The translations under genes and the position numbers were made by a program. The notes under the pieces were generated by a model. It was not told the origin of the DNA, searched no databases, and was given only the letters and a program-made list of their open reading frames with translations. From assembly GCA_044426355.1 (NCBI GenBank), contig JAWXUO010000004.1:1-58387 (forward strand): DNA of 58,387 nucleotides, read 5' to 3'. Source of the stretch: CAYJLC01 sp044426355 (GTDB lineage Bacteria; Bacillota; Clostridia; Oscillospirales; Butyricicoccaceae). How positions within the stretch are numbered: the stretch's first letter is position 1; every line of letters begins with the position of its first letter. This document shows, piece after piece, positions 44,093-51,611 of the stretch.

Positions 44093-45490
44093 TTAATAGT
44101 ACATATTAGCTAAGTCTATTAGCTCGTATAATGCTGATATTATGTCATTGTAATAGCCAATTTCGAAAAGTCCTTCTTTTACACTTTCAATAACTGAAAT
44201 AATCTCAAAATTATAGTACGGATCATAAATTTCTAACGTATTTTCTGTGTCAGCATTTACAGTGATGACCTCTTCGTATGAGTTGTCATAGACTGTGAAA
44301 TTATTTTTAGATTTACCATAATCGTAAACAAAACCGTATGAATTTGAGTATTCGTCGATATGTAACGATATTTTGCTGTTAGAATTTGTCAGAGAAAATG
44401 AAGATAGAGAATAACCATCGAAAAAATAAACTTTATCAAGTAGATTTTCAGCATCTTCAAAACCTATCCAAATTTCTTCGCCAGGTTCGTCAGGGCTTGT
44501 TAAAGAAGTTTTAACAACAACACCAGAATTTACATAAAAATCTACAACGAGTGGTATATTTTCTTCGATATAAATTGAGTCATTTAATTCGTCGGCTAAG
44601 CTTAAAAGAAATTCCTCGAAAGTTTTATCTGGGAAAGAACTACTGTCTGCAATATGCAAAATATTGTATAATTCTTCTGCGTTGTAGTTTTTATTAAGGA
44701 AAGTTATTATTTTTTCACTAGTTAAGATTTCATAATAAAAATCATTGAAAAAATCTTCAACATCAGTTGTGTTAAATTCTATAGTATACTTTTTTGCGTT
44801 ATATTCGGTTTTTGAAACAGAAACAGTTTCGTTTTCACTTTCGATTATTTCAAAAACGTCACTATAGTCTTTTAAAACATCATAAAAAATATCGTTTACT
44901 ATAGTGTAAAACTCGACAGAACTTAATAGGCTGTAGTCAACTTCTAGTCCGTAGCTACCAAAAAATGGAACTTGTATAACTAGATTTTGTCCATCACTTT
45001 TAACAGTTACATAATCACTATAATTAATGTGGAACATTTCATTTTTTAAATCTGTAGATAATTCAATTGATTCTGAATAACTTGAAAAGGTTGTAAAAGC
45101 CTCTTGTTTAAGCATTAATTGAATGTGCTGATAGATTGGTGAAGGCTCTATAATTTCTAAAATATCGTTGTCGATGGTTTTAATAGTGCGAGTTATAGCA
45201 CTTTCTAAAGAGTCACTTTCGTCTTCTGAAACAAGAAAATTATATGCAAAAGCACCAACACCTGCAAAAAGAGCAAAAGCTACAGTTGCAACAGCTACTT
45301 TAAAAAACATGGGAGAATTTTTTGGTTTTTGTTCGGTGTCAAAACCACCGTTTATGATAGGTTGTTGCGTTGCGTTTGTAAAAGGTTGTGGCTCGACGTT
45401 GTTTGTCACGGGTTCGTTTTGATTTTGCCCACAATTTTTGCAAAATTTAGCGTTTTCGCTAAGTTCGGTATAACATTTAATACAGTTCAT
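44093..45490 (-). CDS. Zinc-ribbon membrane protein of the ABC export operon
   Basis: 465 residues: an N-terminal zinc ribbon (CIKCYTELSENAKFCKNCGQ, two CxxC pairs), a Pro/Asn linker, one membrane helix (about 63-85) and a 370-residue acidic outward domain I do not recognise. Single-helix proteins with an N-terminal zinc ribbon are common in Firmicutes (YvfG/TcaA-like layout). The zinc ribbon pairs it with the gene at 46146. Its place inside an ABC operon suggests an accessory part of the exporter. Confidence 0.65.
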   Translation of the reverse strand: MNCIKCYTELSENAKFCKNCGQNQNEPVTNNVEPQPFTNATQQPIINGGFDTEQKPKNSPMFFKVAVATVAFALFAGVGAFAYNFLVSEDESDSLESAITRTIKTIDNDILEIIEPSPIYQHIQLMLKQEAFTTFSSYSESIELSTDLKNEMFHINYSDYVTVKSDGQNLVIQVPFFGSYGLEVDYSLLSSVEFYTIVNDIFYDVLKDYSDVFEIIESENETVSVSKTEYNAKKYTIEFNTTDVEDFFNDFYYEILTSEKIITFLNKNYNAEELYNILHIADSSSFPDKTFEEFLLSLADELNDSIYIEENIPLVVDFYVNSGVVVKTSLTSPDEPGEEIWIGFEDAENLLDKVYFFDGYSLSSFSLTNSNSKISLHIDEYSNSYGFVYDYGKSKNNFTVYDNSYEEVITVNADTENTLEIYDPYYNFEIISVIESVKEGLFEIGYYNDIISALYELIDLANMYY

Positions 45491-45502
45491 AATTACCTCT
45501 AA

Positions 45503-46153
45503 TTAAAATTTTTCATATAATGATTGAACATTATCTAAATTGATTTTTGATGTGTGTTCGTAGTGAACTTGACCATTTTTTAGCACAATACATCTATCGC
45601 AAATATTAGCAATTTCTAAAATATTGTGGCTTGAATAAAGAACGCCTAAATTTTTGTTATTTTTTAAATAATTAGTCAAAAGGTCTACCGTTTTTGCATC
45701 TAGTGAAGCAAAAGCTTCGTCCATTATGATAAAATCTGGATTATTTAAAAGAGCAATAGCGATAGATATTTTCTTTTTTTGACCTCCAGAAAGCTTAGAA
45801 ACTTTCTTTTTAGGGTCAGTGTATAAAAATTCGGGTATATTAAGGTCAGATATGTTATAAGCTGATAACCAAATTTTATAATTATCTAAAACTGATAAAT
45901 TTTCAAATAAAGCAGGTTCTTGGGGAACATAGGCAATTTTTTTTCTATCAAATTCTAAGCTGTCGTTCAATAAAATTTGCCCAGATGTAGGTGCAAGAAC
46001 ACCTGCAAAAATACTCATGAGAGTAGATTTTCCTGAGCCATTGTCGCCTAAAATGCCTAGACACTCTCCTTTTGAAACAGAAATTGAAACATTAGAAAGT
46101 ATAGTAGTTTTGTTAAAATCTTTGGAAAGATTATTACAGCTTAAATTATACAA
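45503..46153 (-). CDS. ABC transporter ATP-binding protein
   Basis: About 216 residues. Walker A GDNGSGKST, Q-loop YVPQEPALF, signature LSGGQKKKIS, Walker B FIIMDEA and switch His SSHNIL are all present, so it is an active ATPase of the ABC-2 export type. The start is uncertain: the frame is open to 46186, but that region overlaps the zinc-ribbon gene and lacks an RBS. A TTG at 46153 has TGGAAC 7 bases upstream and is chosen. Confidence 0.85.
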   Translation of the reverse strand: MYNLSCNNLSKDFNKTTILSNVSISVSKGECLGILGDNGSGKSTLMSIFAGVLAPTSGQILLNDSLEFDRKKIAYVPQEPALFENLSVLDNYKIWLSAYNISDLNIPEFLYTDPKKKVSKLSGGQKKKISIAIALLNNPDFIIMDEAFASLDAKTVDLLTNYLKNNKNLGVLYSSHNILEIANICDRCIVLKNGQVHYEHTSKINLDNVQSLYEKF

Positions 46154-46616
46154 TTTTTGTTCCACAATTTTGACAAAAAGCATCACTAGAATTTAGACTA
46201 GTTCCACAATTTTCGCAAAAGCTTGCAACTGAAGAGTTTGTTTGTGCAGTATTTGTTTGAGCAGGAGGAGGTTGTGTTGCTTCTGCTTCAAGGATTACAA
46301 GATTTGCAGTTAAAACAGAGATTTCTTCGTCATATCTTTCAATCATAGTATCGGTTTTTTTGTCGATTTCTTGCATAGCAATAATAGATGCCTCGTAACC
46401 TGCGAAACAATCGTTTATATCAATTTCTGTAGTTTCGTTTTTAAATTGTTTGTAAGCTTGCATACCAGCGTTGAAAAGACATTTATCACCATTTGCTTTT
46501 TCGGTAGCTTTTTGGTTTTCACGCACGCTATTTGCAGATGATTTTTTAAGCTCAATACTCTTAATTTCTGCACGAACTTTATCTGCAGGGGTTTCTTTTT
46601 TAAACATGTTTAACAT
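46146..46616 (-). CDS. C-terminal zinc-ribbon protein
   Basis: 156 residues: a helical, coiled-coil-like body (AEIKSIELKKSSANSVREN, DKKTDTMIERYDEEISVL), a QPPPAQTNTAQTNSS linker and a zinc ribbon at the end (CENCGTSLNSSDAFCQNCG). Soluble. First gene of the leftward operon whose other members are the ATPase, the zinc-ribbon membrane protein and two permeases. It may be a cytoplasmic adaptor. Function unknown. Confidence 0.65.
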   Translation of the reverse strand: MLNMFKKETPADKVRAEIKSIELKKSSANSVRENQKATEKANGDKCLFNAGMQAYKQFKNETTEIDINDCFAGYEASIIAMQEIDKKTDTMIERYDEEISVLTANLVILEAEATQPPPAQTNTAQTNSSVASFCENCGTSLNSSDAFCQNCGTKIV

Positions 46617-46655
46617 AATATACTCCTTTAAAATTTTAGTTTAAAACATTACTTT

Positions 46656-46684
46656 ACAATACCAAAAAAAAAGGAAAATGTCAA
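46656..46684 (-). promoter_or_regulatory. Promoter of the zinc-ribbon/ABC operon
   Basis: Minus strand TTGACA (plus 46679-46684), 17 bp, TATTGT (plus 46656-46661), 39 bp before the ATG. Confidence 0.7.
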
Positions 46685-46697
46685 GTTTTTTTAATAA

Positions 46698-46871
46698 AGG
46701 CAATACCTCATAACTAACGACTTACGCCTTAACAGTCAACTTTTTTGGTAAATTCATGTTACTTTGCACAAAAATCACTTGCAAGACAAAAGTATTACTG
46801 CGTATTTTTTATACAAATTAATGAAAAAATTCTCTAAAAAACTTAACTATTATAGTTGTGAGGAATTGTCT
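46698..46871 (+). repeat. MITE-like element, copy C
   Basis: 174 bp. Ends AGGCAATACCTCATAACTA and inverted AGACAATTCCTCACAACTA agree at 16 of 19 positions. The interior is close to copy B. TTAA lies just outside or at both ends (46691-46694 and 46871-46874), as near copy B. It fills most of the 302-bp gap between the zinc-ribbon operon and the formate channel gene. Confidence 0.75.
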
Positions 46872-46874
46872 TAA

Positions 46875-46913
46875 CTTAGAAAAACAGCACCTATTTTGTT
46901 AAATAAGTGCTGT
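46875..46913 (-). terminator. Terminator of the formate/nitrite channel gene
   Basis: Minus strand ACAGCAC...GTGCTGT with further A/T pairs inside, followed by TTTTCTAAG. Confidence 0.8.
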
Positions 46914-46918
46914 AGTTA

Positions 46919-47767
46919 TTAATGAGTCTTTGTCGTGTCTTTTGAAACTGCAAATTCTGCATTATCTCGTATTGCAAAGTAGAAGATAAAGCACATGAAC
47001 AAGCCACCGATGATATTTCCTAGAGTAACAGGGATTAGATTTCCTGTTATCATGTTTGCAAAATTCAAATTGCTTGTATCTGCTGTTACTAAGCTTGAAT
47101 ATGCAGGTACGCTATTTGCGAATATACCAACTAAAATATAGTACATATTAGCAACGCAGTGTTCCACTCCAGATATAGCAAAAGCCATTATAGAAAAGAA
47201 AATAGCAAATATTTTTCCAGCTCCGTCTGTTACAGCTGTTGCAAATGCGACAGAAGAACAAACTAATATATTACATATAATACCAGATGCTATTGCTTGA
47301 GAAAAAGGAATATTTACCTTAGTATTTGCAAGTTTTATTGCGTATTCTGCAAGTCCACCATAAGACATAGAAAGTTGTCCTGAATATGAAACAAGCAGAG
47401 CAATTATGAAAGCACCTATAAAATTCGAAATATAAACGATTGATATAACTTTGAAAAATTGACCTAAAGTTACTTTGTGGTCTTTAAAATTTAAAAATAA
47501 AAGACAGCTACTTGTAAAAAGTGCTCCACCAGCTAACATAATTAACATAAGCCCTATAGGGAAGGTGAATCCTGCTATTAATTTTGCAAGGCCGTAATTT
47601 GAAACATCGTGTACTGCAACGCTTGTAGAACAAGCAGCAAGTGCGATACATAGCCCTCCGAAGATACCTTGAACTAAAAGTCTTAATGCAGGGGTTTCGG
47701 CTTTTTTGTGGCCACTGTAGACTGTGTAAGAATAAATTTCTCCTGGTGTTTTTGTTGGATTTGACAT
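46919..47767 (-). CDS. Formate/nitrite transporter (FNT) family channel
   Basis: 282-residue six-helix FNT channel. ASGIICNILVCSSVAFATAV and SGVEHCVANMYYI are the two diagnostic blocks, the latter with the central His, and GGALFTSSCLLF is the omega-loop region. FocA (formate), NirC (nitrite) and HSC-type members share these, so the ion is unresolved; formate suits a fermenter. Single-gene unit with promoter and terminator. Confidence 0.88.
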   Translation of the reverse strand: MSNPTKTPGEIYSYTVYSGHKKAETPALRLLVQGIFGGLCIALAACSTSVAVHDVSNYGLAKLIAGFTFPIGLMLIMLAGGALFTSSCLLFLNFKDHKVTLGQFFKVISIVYISNFIGAFIIALLVSYSGQLSMSYGGLAEYAIKLANTKVNIPFSQAIASGIICNILVCSSVAFATAVTDGAGKIFAIFFSIMAFAISGVEHCVANMYYILVGIFANSVPAYSSLVTADTSNLNFANMITGNLIPVTLGNIIGGLFMCFIFYFAIRDNAEFAVSKDTTKTH

Positions 47768-47804
47768 AAATGACTCCTTAAAATATATAGATTTATATGA
47801 ACAA

Positions 47805-47833
47805 ATTTTACCACAAAAATATTAATGTGTCAA
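47805..47833 (-). promoter_or_regulatory. Promoter of the FNT channel gene
   Basis: Minus strand TTGACA (plus 47828-47833), 17 bp, TAAAAT (plus 47805-47810). The rest of the 279-bp gap upstream is AT-rich with no other feature seen. Confidence 0.8.
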
Positions 47834-48046
47834 ATAAAATATTCATGGTTTGTTTTAAAAAAGTTCATAATTTAAATAAAAGTGAGAAAAGTAACCTAGT
47901 GTAAAACACGTTGAAAATGTTGAGTTCAAAACTAATTTTTTTTCTGAAAAAATTTTATTTTGAGTGAAAAATAATTTTAGTATGCAATTTAAAAAACTTA
48001 AGTATCAAAACATTGGTATTGTCTATGTTTTGGGTCTATTCAAAAT

Positions 48047-48460
48047 TTATTTTTTAAAGATAGTTTTTAGCCTATTTTTAAAACTGTTTGATTTATCATC
48101 ACTATTTATATTCTTTTGTTTGACATCAATACCTGTAAATTTAAGGATATTTCCATCTTCAAATGATTCAAAACTATCTAAGTTTATGTTTGCAAGAAAT
48201 TCCATTCCTGTTTCTAATTTAGCAAAGCTGATAACTTGCGTATAGCATTGCTCTAAAGCCTCTGGGTGAAATATTTGTTTACCAAATATTTGTTCTATTT
48301 GTTCACGAGTAGCCTCACCTTTTTTTACACCAGGAACATTGGCTCTGTGTGAATATTGAGCAAAAGTCTCATCATAAATCTCATCATATTCTTTTTTTGT
48401 CATTTTAACACTAAAAGATATCGTATTTTTCTTTCCTAATTCACTGCTTAATAATTCCAT
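48047..48460 (-). CDS. Free-standing trigger factor ribosome-binding domain-like protein
   Basis: 137 residues that match only the N-terminal domain of trigger factor (full length is about 430). The family loop that docks on ribosomal protein L23 (GFRKGKxP) appears as NVPGVKKGEATREQIEQIFG, followed by FHPEALEQCYTQVI. There is no PPIase domain and no C-terminal chaperone domain; it ends with a short basic tail (NSFKNRLKTIFKK). The frame opens at 48535, but GGGAG serves the ATG at 48460. It might compete with true trigger factor at the ribosome or be a shrunken copy; either is inference. Confidence 0.7.
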   Translation of the reverse strand: MELLSSELGKKNTISFSVKMTKKEYDEIYDETFAQYSHRANVPGVKKGEATREQIEQIFGKQIFHPEALEQCYTQVISFAKLETGMEFLANINLDSFESFEDGNILKFTGIDVKQKNINSDDKSNSFKNRLKTIFKK

Positions 48461-48616
48461 CGTCATCTCCCTATAAAATTTGTAATTTTCAGTAATATTA
48501 TACTGTATTTTAAATTTTTTGTCAAATATCTGCACAGTTTTCGCTTTATTATAATGTAAGTTTCTTATCAGTAAAAACTGGTAAAAACATTCTAGTTAAA
48601 CTAAATTTGTAGAACA

Positions 48617-48848
48617 TAAAAAAACCTTAGAAAAATCTAAGATTTATTTTCTCTACTGGGTTTAGATATCAGCAGACTATTTCAAGAGGCTTTGACCTAA
48701 CCTCTAAATTTATGGCATTATAATTTTTATTATTTTATGTCATATATTCACTCTAAAAGTGTACTAATCCACTACTGCGAATAGTGGATTAGTATAAGAT
48801 TACTAAAAATACATTCGGAGCTAACCATTTAACAGTCTGCTCTTTATA
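48617..48848 (-). ncRNA. Candidate structured small RNA, unknown class
   Basis: Minus-strand unit with its own promoter-like pair (TTGATA plus 48878-48883, 17 bp, TAATTA 48855-48860) and a terminator (CTTAGA/TCTAAG and T7, plus 48617-48642). Within it, AGCAGACTGTT near the 5' end pairs with AATAGTCTGCT about 160 nt later (11 bp, one G-U). A 13-bp hairpin (48762-48794, TACTAATCCACTA arms) and an AGAGG/CCTCT hairpin lie inside. The TTCG in the loop of the long hairpin can pair with CGAA upstream. No coding frame. Not matched to any RNA family I know. Confidence 0.5.
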
Positions 48849-48893
48849 TATTTATAATTACAATAATTTAATTTAAATATCAAGACAATAATA

Positions 48894-48963
48894 CTTATGT
48901 TACGGCAAAAAAAATTCGCCAGAGCTTTCGCTAAGACGAATAATGGGTCCAGCGTCACGCTGG
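48894..48963 (-). repeat. Hairpin-terminator unit 2 downstream of tRNA-fMet
   Basis: 70-bp unit, aligns without gaps to the unit at 48991-49060. It comprises hairpin CCAGCG-TGA-CGCTGG, then CCATT, then a bulged hairpin (48914-48941) with GAAA loop, T7, GCC and CATAAG. The second hairpin with its T-tract is a good terminator on the minus strand. Confidence 0.65.
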
Positions 48964-48990
48964 TGTCTACTGGGTCTAATTTAGCTGTCG

Positions 48991-49060
48991 CTTATGAAGT
49001 GGCAAAAAAATTCCGTCATAGTAAAAACTACAACGGAAAATGGATGCAACGTCACGTTGC
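48991..49060 (-). repeat. Hairpin-terminator unit 1, terminator of tRNA-fMet
   Basis: 70-bp unit starting at the base after the tRNA CCA. Hairpin GCAACG-TGA-CGTTGC, then CCATT, then a 12-bp hairpin (49011-49038, TTCCGT/ACGGAA outer arms) and T7. About 47 of 70 positions agree with unit 2, and two stem pairs change on both sides (G-C to C-G; A-T to G-C), so the first hairpin is maintained by covariation. Confidence 0.65.
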
Positions 49061-49136
<76 letters not shown>

Positions 49137-49183
49137 ATATATATTTTGCTTCAAGAAACCTAAGTTGTCTTGAGTGCTATATC

Positions 49184-49212
49184 ATAATATCACTTTGAAA
49201 AGTAAATGTCAA
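49184..49212 (-). promoter_or_regulatory. tRNA-fMet promoter
   Basis: Minus strand TTGACA (plus 49207-49212), 17 bp, TATTAT (plus 49184-49189). A transcribed leader of about 40 nt precedes the tRNA. Confidence 0.85.
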
Positions 49213-49248
49213 TAGTTTTATTAAAAAAAAATAATATTTTTTTAAAAA

Positions 49249-49557
49249 TTAAAAACCGTCCCACAAATATACTTCTAAATCGACTAAATAATCGTCTAAA
49301 ACAGTTATTCCGTCAAGAATAAGCTTTTCTTTTTGCTTATCTATTCCACCAAAAGCAAAACTTTCTGTAAGTTTTCCAAAACGATTTACAACCTTATAGC
49401 AGGGAATACAGTCAGGGTCTGGATTATTATGCAAAGCGTATCCTACAGCACGAGAGGCACGAGGCGAGCCACACAAAAAGGCGATTTGTCCATATGTTGA
49501 AACATAGCCTTTAGGTATTTTTTTTACAATATCATAAACTTTGTCATAAAAATTCAT
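49249..49557 (-). CDS. MGMT-family alkyltransferase-like protein
   Basis: 102 residues covering only the DNA-binding/active-site domain of O6-alkylguanine alkyltransferases. IPKGYVSTYGQIAFLCGSPRASRAVGYALHNNP follows the family pattern in order (the helix-turn-helix with the Arg finger). The active site reads IPCYKVV: C53 is present, but the usual PCHRV His and Arg are Tyr and Lys. Either a weak transferase or a damage-sensing protein like the ATL/YbaZ group, which have lost the Cys. AGGAG before the ATG. Confidence 0.82.
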   Translation of the reverse strand: MNFYDKVYDIVKKIPKGYVSTYGQIAFLCGSPRASRAVGYALHNNPDPDCIPCYKVVNRFGKLTESFAFGGIDKQKEKLILDGITVLDDYLVDLEVYLWDGF

Positions 49558-49725
49558 AGCATCTCCTTATAATAAGTACAAAATTTGTATATTTATATTA
49601 TAATATATTATTAAAAACACAAATAAAAAAAGTATTGTAATTAACTTGTTAATAGTGTATACTAATATATATAAATTGTCAAATTAATATGTGTAAAATT
49701 ATGTTTGATTTTTTAGAAAAAACTA

Positions 49726-49754
49726 TTGACAATATTTGCTTAAAATGATAATAT
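49726..49754 (+). promoter_or_regulatory. Promoter of the riboswitch-controlled operon
   Basis: TTGACA (49726-49731), 17 bp, TAATAT (49749-49754). Transcription would start near 49761, giving a leader of about 330 nt to the ATG at 50092. Confidence 0.8.
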
Positions 49755-49767
49755 ATGTTAGTAGGTT

Positions 49768-49850
49768 TATAAAATTAAAGAATTTGGTAAAACTTCTGTG
49801 AGGGAGTGGCACAAAGCTATAGGGACTTTTAAAAAGTTAGCCAGTTGTAA
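49768..49850 (+). promoter_or_regulatory. c-di-GMP-I riboswitch aptamer, copy 1
   Basis: The core of the GEMM/c-di-GMP-I class is visible: GGTAAA, a P2 hairpin ACTTCT-GTGA-GGGAGT (49792-49807) with a GNRA tetraloop, then GGCACAAAGCTATAGGG, a short P3 and TTAGCCAGTTG. With Vc2 numbering set by the P2 stem, G20 is 49786 G, C46 is 49812 C and A47 is 49813 A, the bases that contact c-di-GMP. The P1 stem is AT-rich and not clearly resolved by eye. A terminator follows at 49857. Confidence 0.75.
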
Positions 49851-49856
49851 AATTGG

Positions 49857-49884
49857 CATACTTATTTGTTAAGTATGTTTTTTT
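49857..49884 (+). terminator. Riboswitch expression-platform terminator 1
   Basis: CATACTTA/TAAGTATG, perfect 8-bp stem, 5-nt loop, seven Ts. It lies directly after aptamer 1 and before aptamer 2. Confidence 0.85.
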
Positions 49885-49894
49885 ATGCAAATTT

Positions 49895-49981
49895 TTTAAA
49901 CTTAATATGTTAGATAAAACTTTTGTAAAAAAGTGACACAAAGCTATAGGGACTTTTATTAAAAAAGTCAAATAGTTGGAA
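49895..49981 (+). promoter_or_regulatory. c-di-GMP-I riboswitch aptamer, copy 2
   Basis: Same architecture: GATAAA, P2 ACTTTT-GTAA-AAAAGT (49919-49934, GNRA loop), GACACAAAGCTATAGGG, P3 and ATAGTTGG. G20 is 49913 G, C46 is 49939 C and A47 is 49940 A. It shares a run of more than 20 identical bases with copy 1 across the CACAAAG core. The 3' part of the aptamer is less canonical than in copy 1. Confidence 0.7.
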
Positions 49982-49985
49982 AATT

Positions 49986-50012
49986 TACATACTTTATATA
50001 TGTATCTTTTTA
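49986..50012 (+). terminator. Riboswitch expression-platform terminator 2
   Basis: TACATA/TATGTA stem (6 bp), 7-nt loop, then TCTTTTTATT. Weaker than terminator 1. Confidence 0.55.
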
Positions 50013-50091
50013 TTGTGCAGTTTTTTACAGAATTTTTTAAAAAACAGATACTAGTATACAAGTTAAAGCTGTTTGACAAGGAAGGTAAAAA

Positions 50092-51579
50092 ATGAAAAAA
50101 TTTAAAGTATTAGCTCTTTTAGCTATGATGGTAACAATGATTGGCTGTTCGGCAGAAACTACTGAGCAAACAAATAACAACCAAACAAATACAAATAATA
50201 CTGATTCTACATATAATCAATATTCGCTTTTATCTACAGATGACCCTATCGAGGTTACTCTTTGGCACTATTATGCAGGGTCTGCTCAAGAAAATTTATA
50301 CGCTATAGTAAATGATTTTAATGCAACAGTAGGTGCACAACAAGGCGTAAAAGTAACTATGGTTTCTAAACCAAATATTGCATCTTTAGAAGTAGAATTA
50401 AACGAGGCAGCTCAAGGCGTGGTTTATGCTGACGCAATGCCTTCTATGTTTTTAGCATATGCTGATAAAATACTTGAACTTCAAGGTTTAGGCGTTATAA
50501 GTGATATGAACGAGTTCTTTTCTGATGAAGATAAAGAATTTTTAATAGAAGATTTCTTAGAATCAGGAATTATAAATGGCGAGCAAGTTATGCTACCAGT
50601 TGTTAAAAGTACTGAAGTTATCTATATAAATGATACGTTATGGCAAGAATTTGCAACTGCAAATGGATATACAGACGAAGACCTTAGAACTTGGGAAGGT
50701 TTGCTTGAAGTATCAAAAGCATACTACACATACACAGATGAACAAACACCAAATGTAGCAAATGATGGTAAAGCATTCTTTGGAATGGACTCTTTATCGA
50801 ATTTTATATCTATTTCTAATATGCAATTAGGTGTAGACCTTTATGATGCAGAAAATGGAAAATCAAATATAGACGAAGAAGTATTTAGAGCATTTTTTGA
50901 CTACTACGTAGAAGCGTATTCTATGGGACATTTAGACAATATTGCATCTTACAGAACAGATGATATTCGTTCAGGAGATTTAGTTTCGTTTGTTGGTTCT
51001 TCAGCAGGTTTTGTATACATGCCAGACTGGATTGAAGTAGACGGAGAAGCTATGGATATTGAATGGAAAAGTTTACCATATCCATATTATGAAGAAGGTT
51101 CGCCTTATGTAGTTAGCCAAGGTGCTGGTATTGCCGTTTCTAAAATAAGCGACCAACAGCAACAAGCTTGTGCATTATTTTTAAATTTCTTCTGGGAAGA
51201 TAACATAGGCTTTGCGATAGACTCAGCATATGTTCCTGTAACAACAGAGTTTTTATATAGCACAGAAGCAGAAAAAAAAGTAATATTTGAAGAATATGAA
51301 CTTAAAGATAATGAAATTGGTGTATACGAATTAGTTTTAGACCAAATTTCAAATAATGAATTATATCAATCAATGCCTTTTGATGGAAGCTATACTCTAA
51401 GAACTGAAATTACAGCATCTTTTGAGCAAATAGCACAAAATATTCGTGAGTTAGTGCGTGAAAAAATTGCGAGTGGTGTAAGCCGTGAAACAGTTTTCGA
51501 AGAAATTGACTTAGATTTGTATTTCGAAATGACTATGACTAATTTATACGAAGTTTTAAGTGGTAAAGGCGTACAGTAA
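50092..51579 (+). CDS. Extracellular solute-binding lipoprotein under riboswitch control
   Basis: 495 residues with a lipoprotein signal (LLAMMVTMIGC, lipid Cys at about 19) and an Asn/Thr-rich linker. The body is a family-1 carbohydrate-type binding protein: IEVTLWHYYAGSAQENLYAI at the start, VIYINDTLWQEFATANGY and the late GAGIAVSKISDQQQQACALF block. No permease or ATPase genes are near. AAGGAGG-like RBS and a 32-bp gap to the GGDEF-EAL gene. It probably presents a ligand to the Cache-like sensor that follows. Confidence 0.85.
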   Translation: MKKFKVLALLAMMVTMIGCSAETTEQTNNNQTNTNNTDSTYNQYSLLSTDDPIEVTLWHYYAGSAQENLYAIVNDFNATVGAQQGVKVTMVSKPNIASLEVELNEAAQGVVYADAMPSMFLAYADKILELQGLGVISDMNEFFSDEDKEFLIEDFLESGIINGEQVMLPVVKSTEVIYINDTLWQEFATANGYTDEDLRTWEGLLEVSKAYYTYTDEQTPNVANDGKAFFGMDSLSNFISISNMQLGVDLYDAENGKSNIDEEVFRAFFDYYVEAYSMGHLDNIASYRTDDIRSGDLVSFVGSSAGFVYMPDWIEVDGEAMDIEWKSLPYPYYEEGSPYVVSQGAGIAVSKISDQQQQACALFLNFFWEDNIGFAIDSAYVPVTTEFLYSTEAEKKVIFEEYELKDNEIGVYELVLDQISNNELYQSMPFDGSYTLRTEITASFEQIAQNIRELVREKIASGVSRETVFEEIDLDLYFEMTMTNLYEVLSGKGVQ

Positions 51580-51611
51580 GATAAAAAAATACTAGAGAGA
51601 GGAGGCTTTTA

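Noticed and set aside
48815..48850. Match of GCTAACCATTTAACAGTCTGC to the left part of the MITE-like element
   Set aside because: Only about 16 scattered matches, no terminal repeats on either side, and the bases take part in the stem of the candidate RNA.
49895..49945. Second aptamer as a G20A-type cGAMP riboswitch
   Set aside because: A first alignment seemed to put an A at position 20, but anchoring on the P2 stem places G at 49913. The sequence therefore fits c-di-GMP recognition.
49837..50079. 80-codon antisense frame over the riboswitch leader
   Set aside because: No RBS and fully overlapped by aptamers and terminators.
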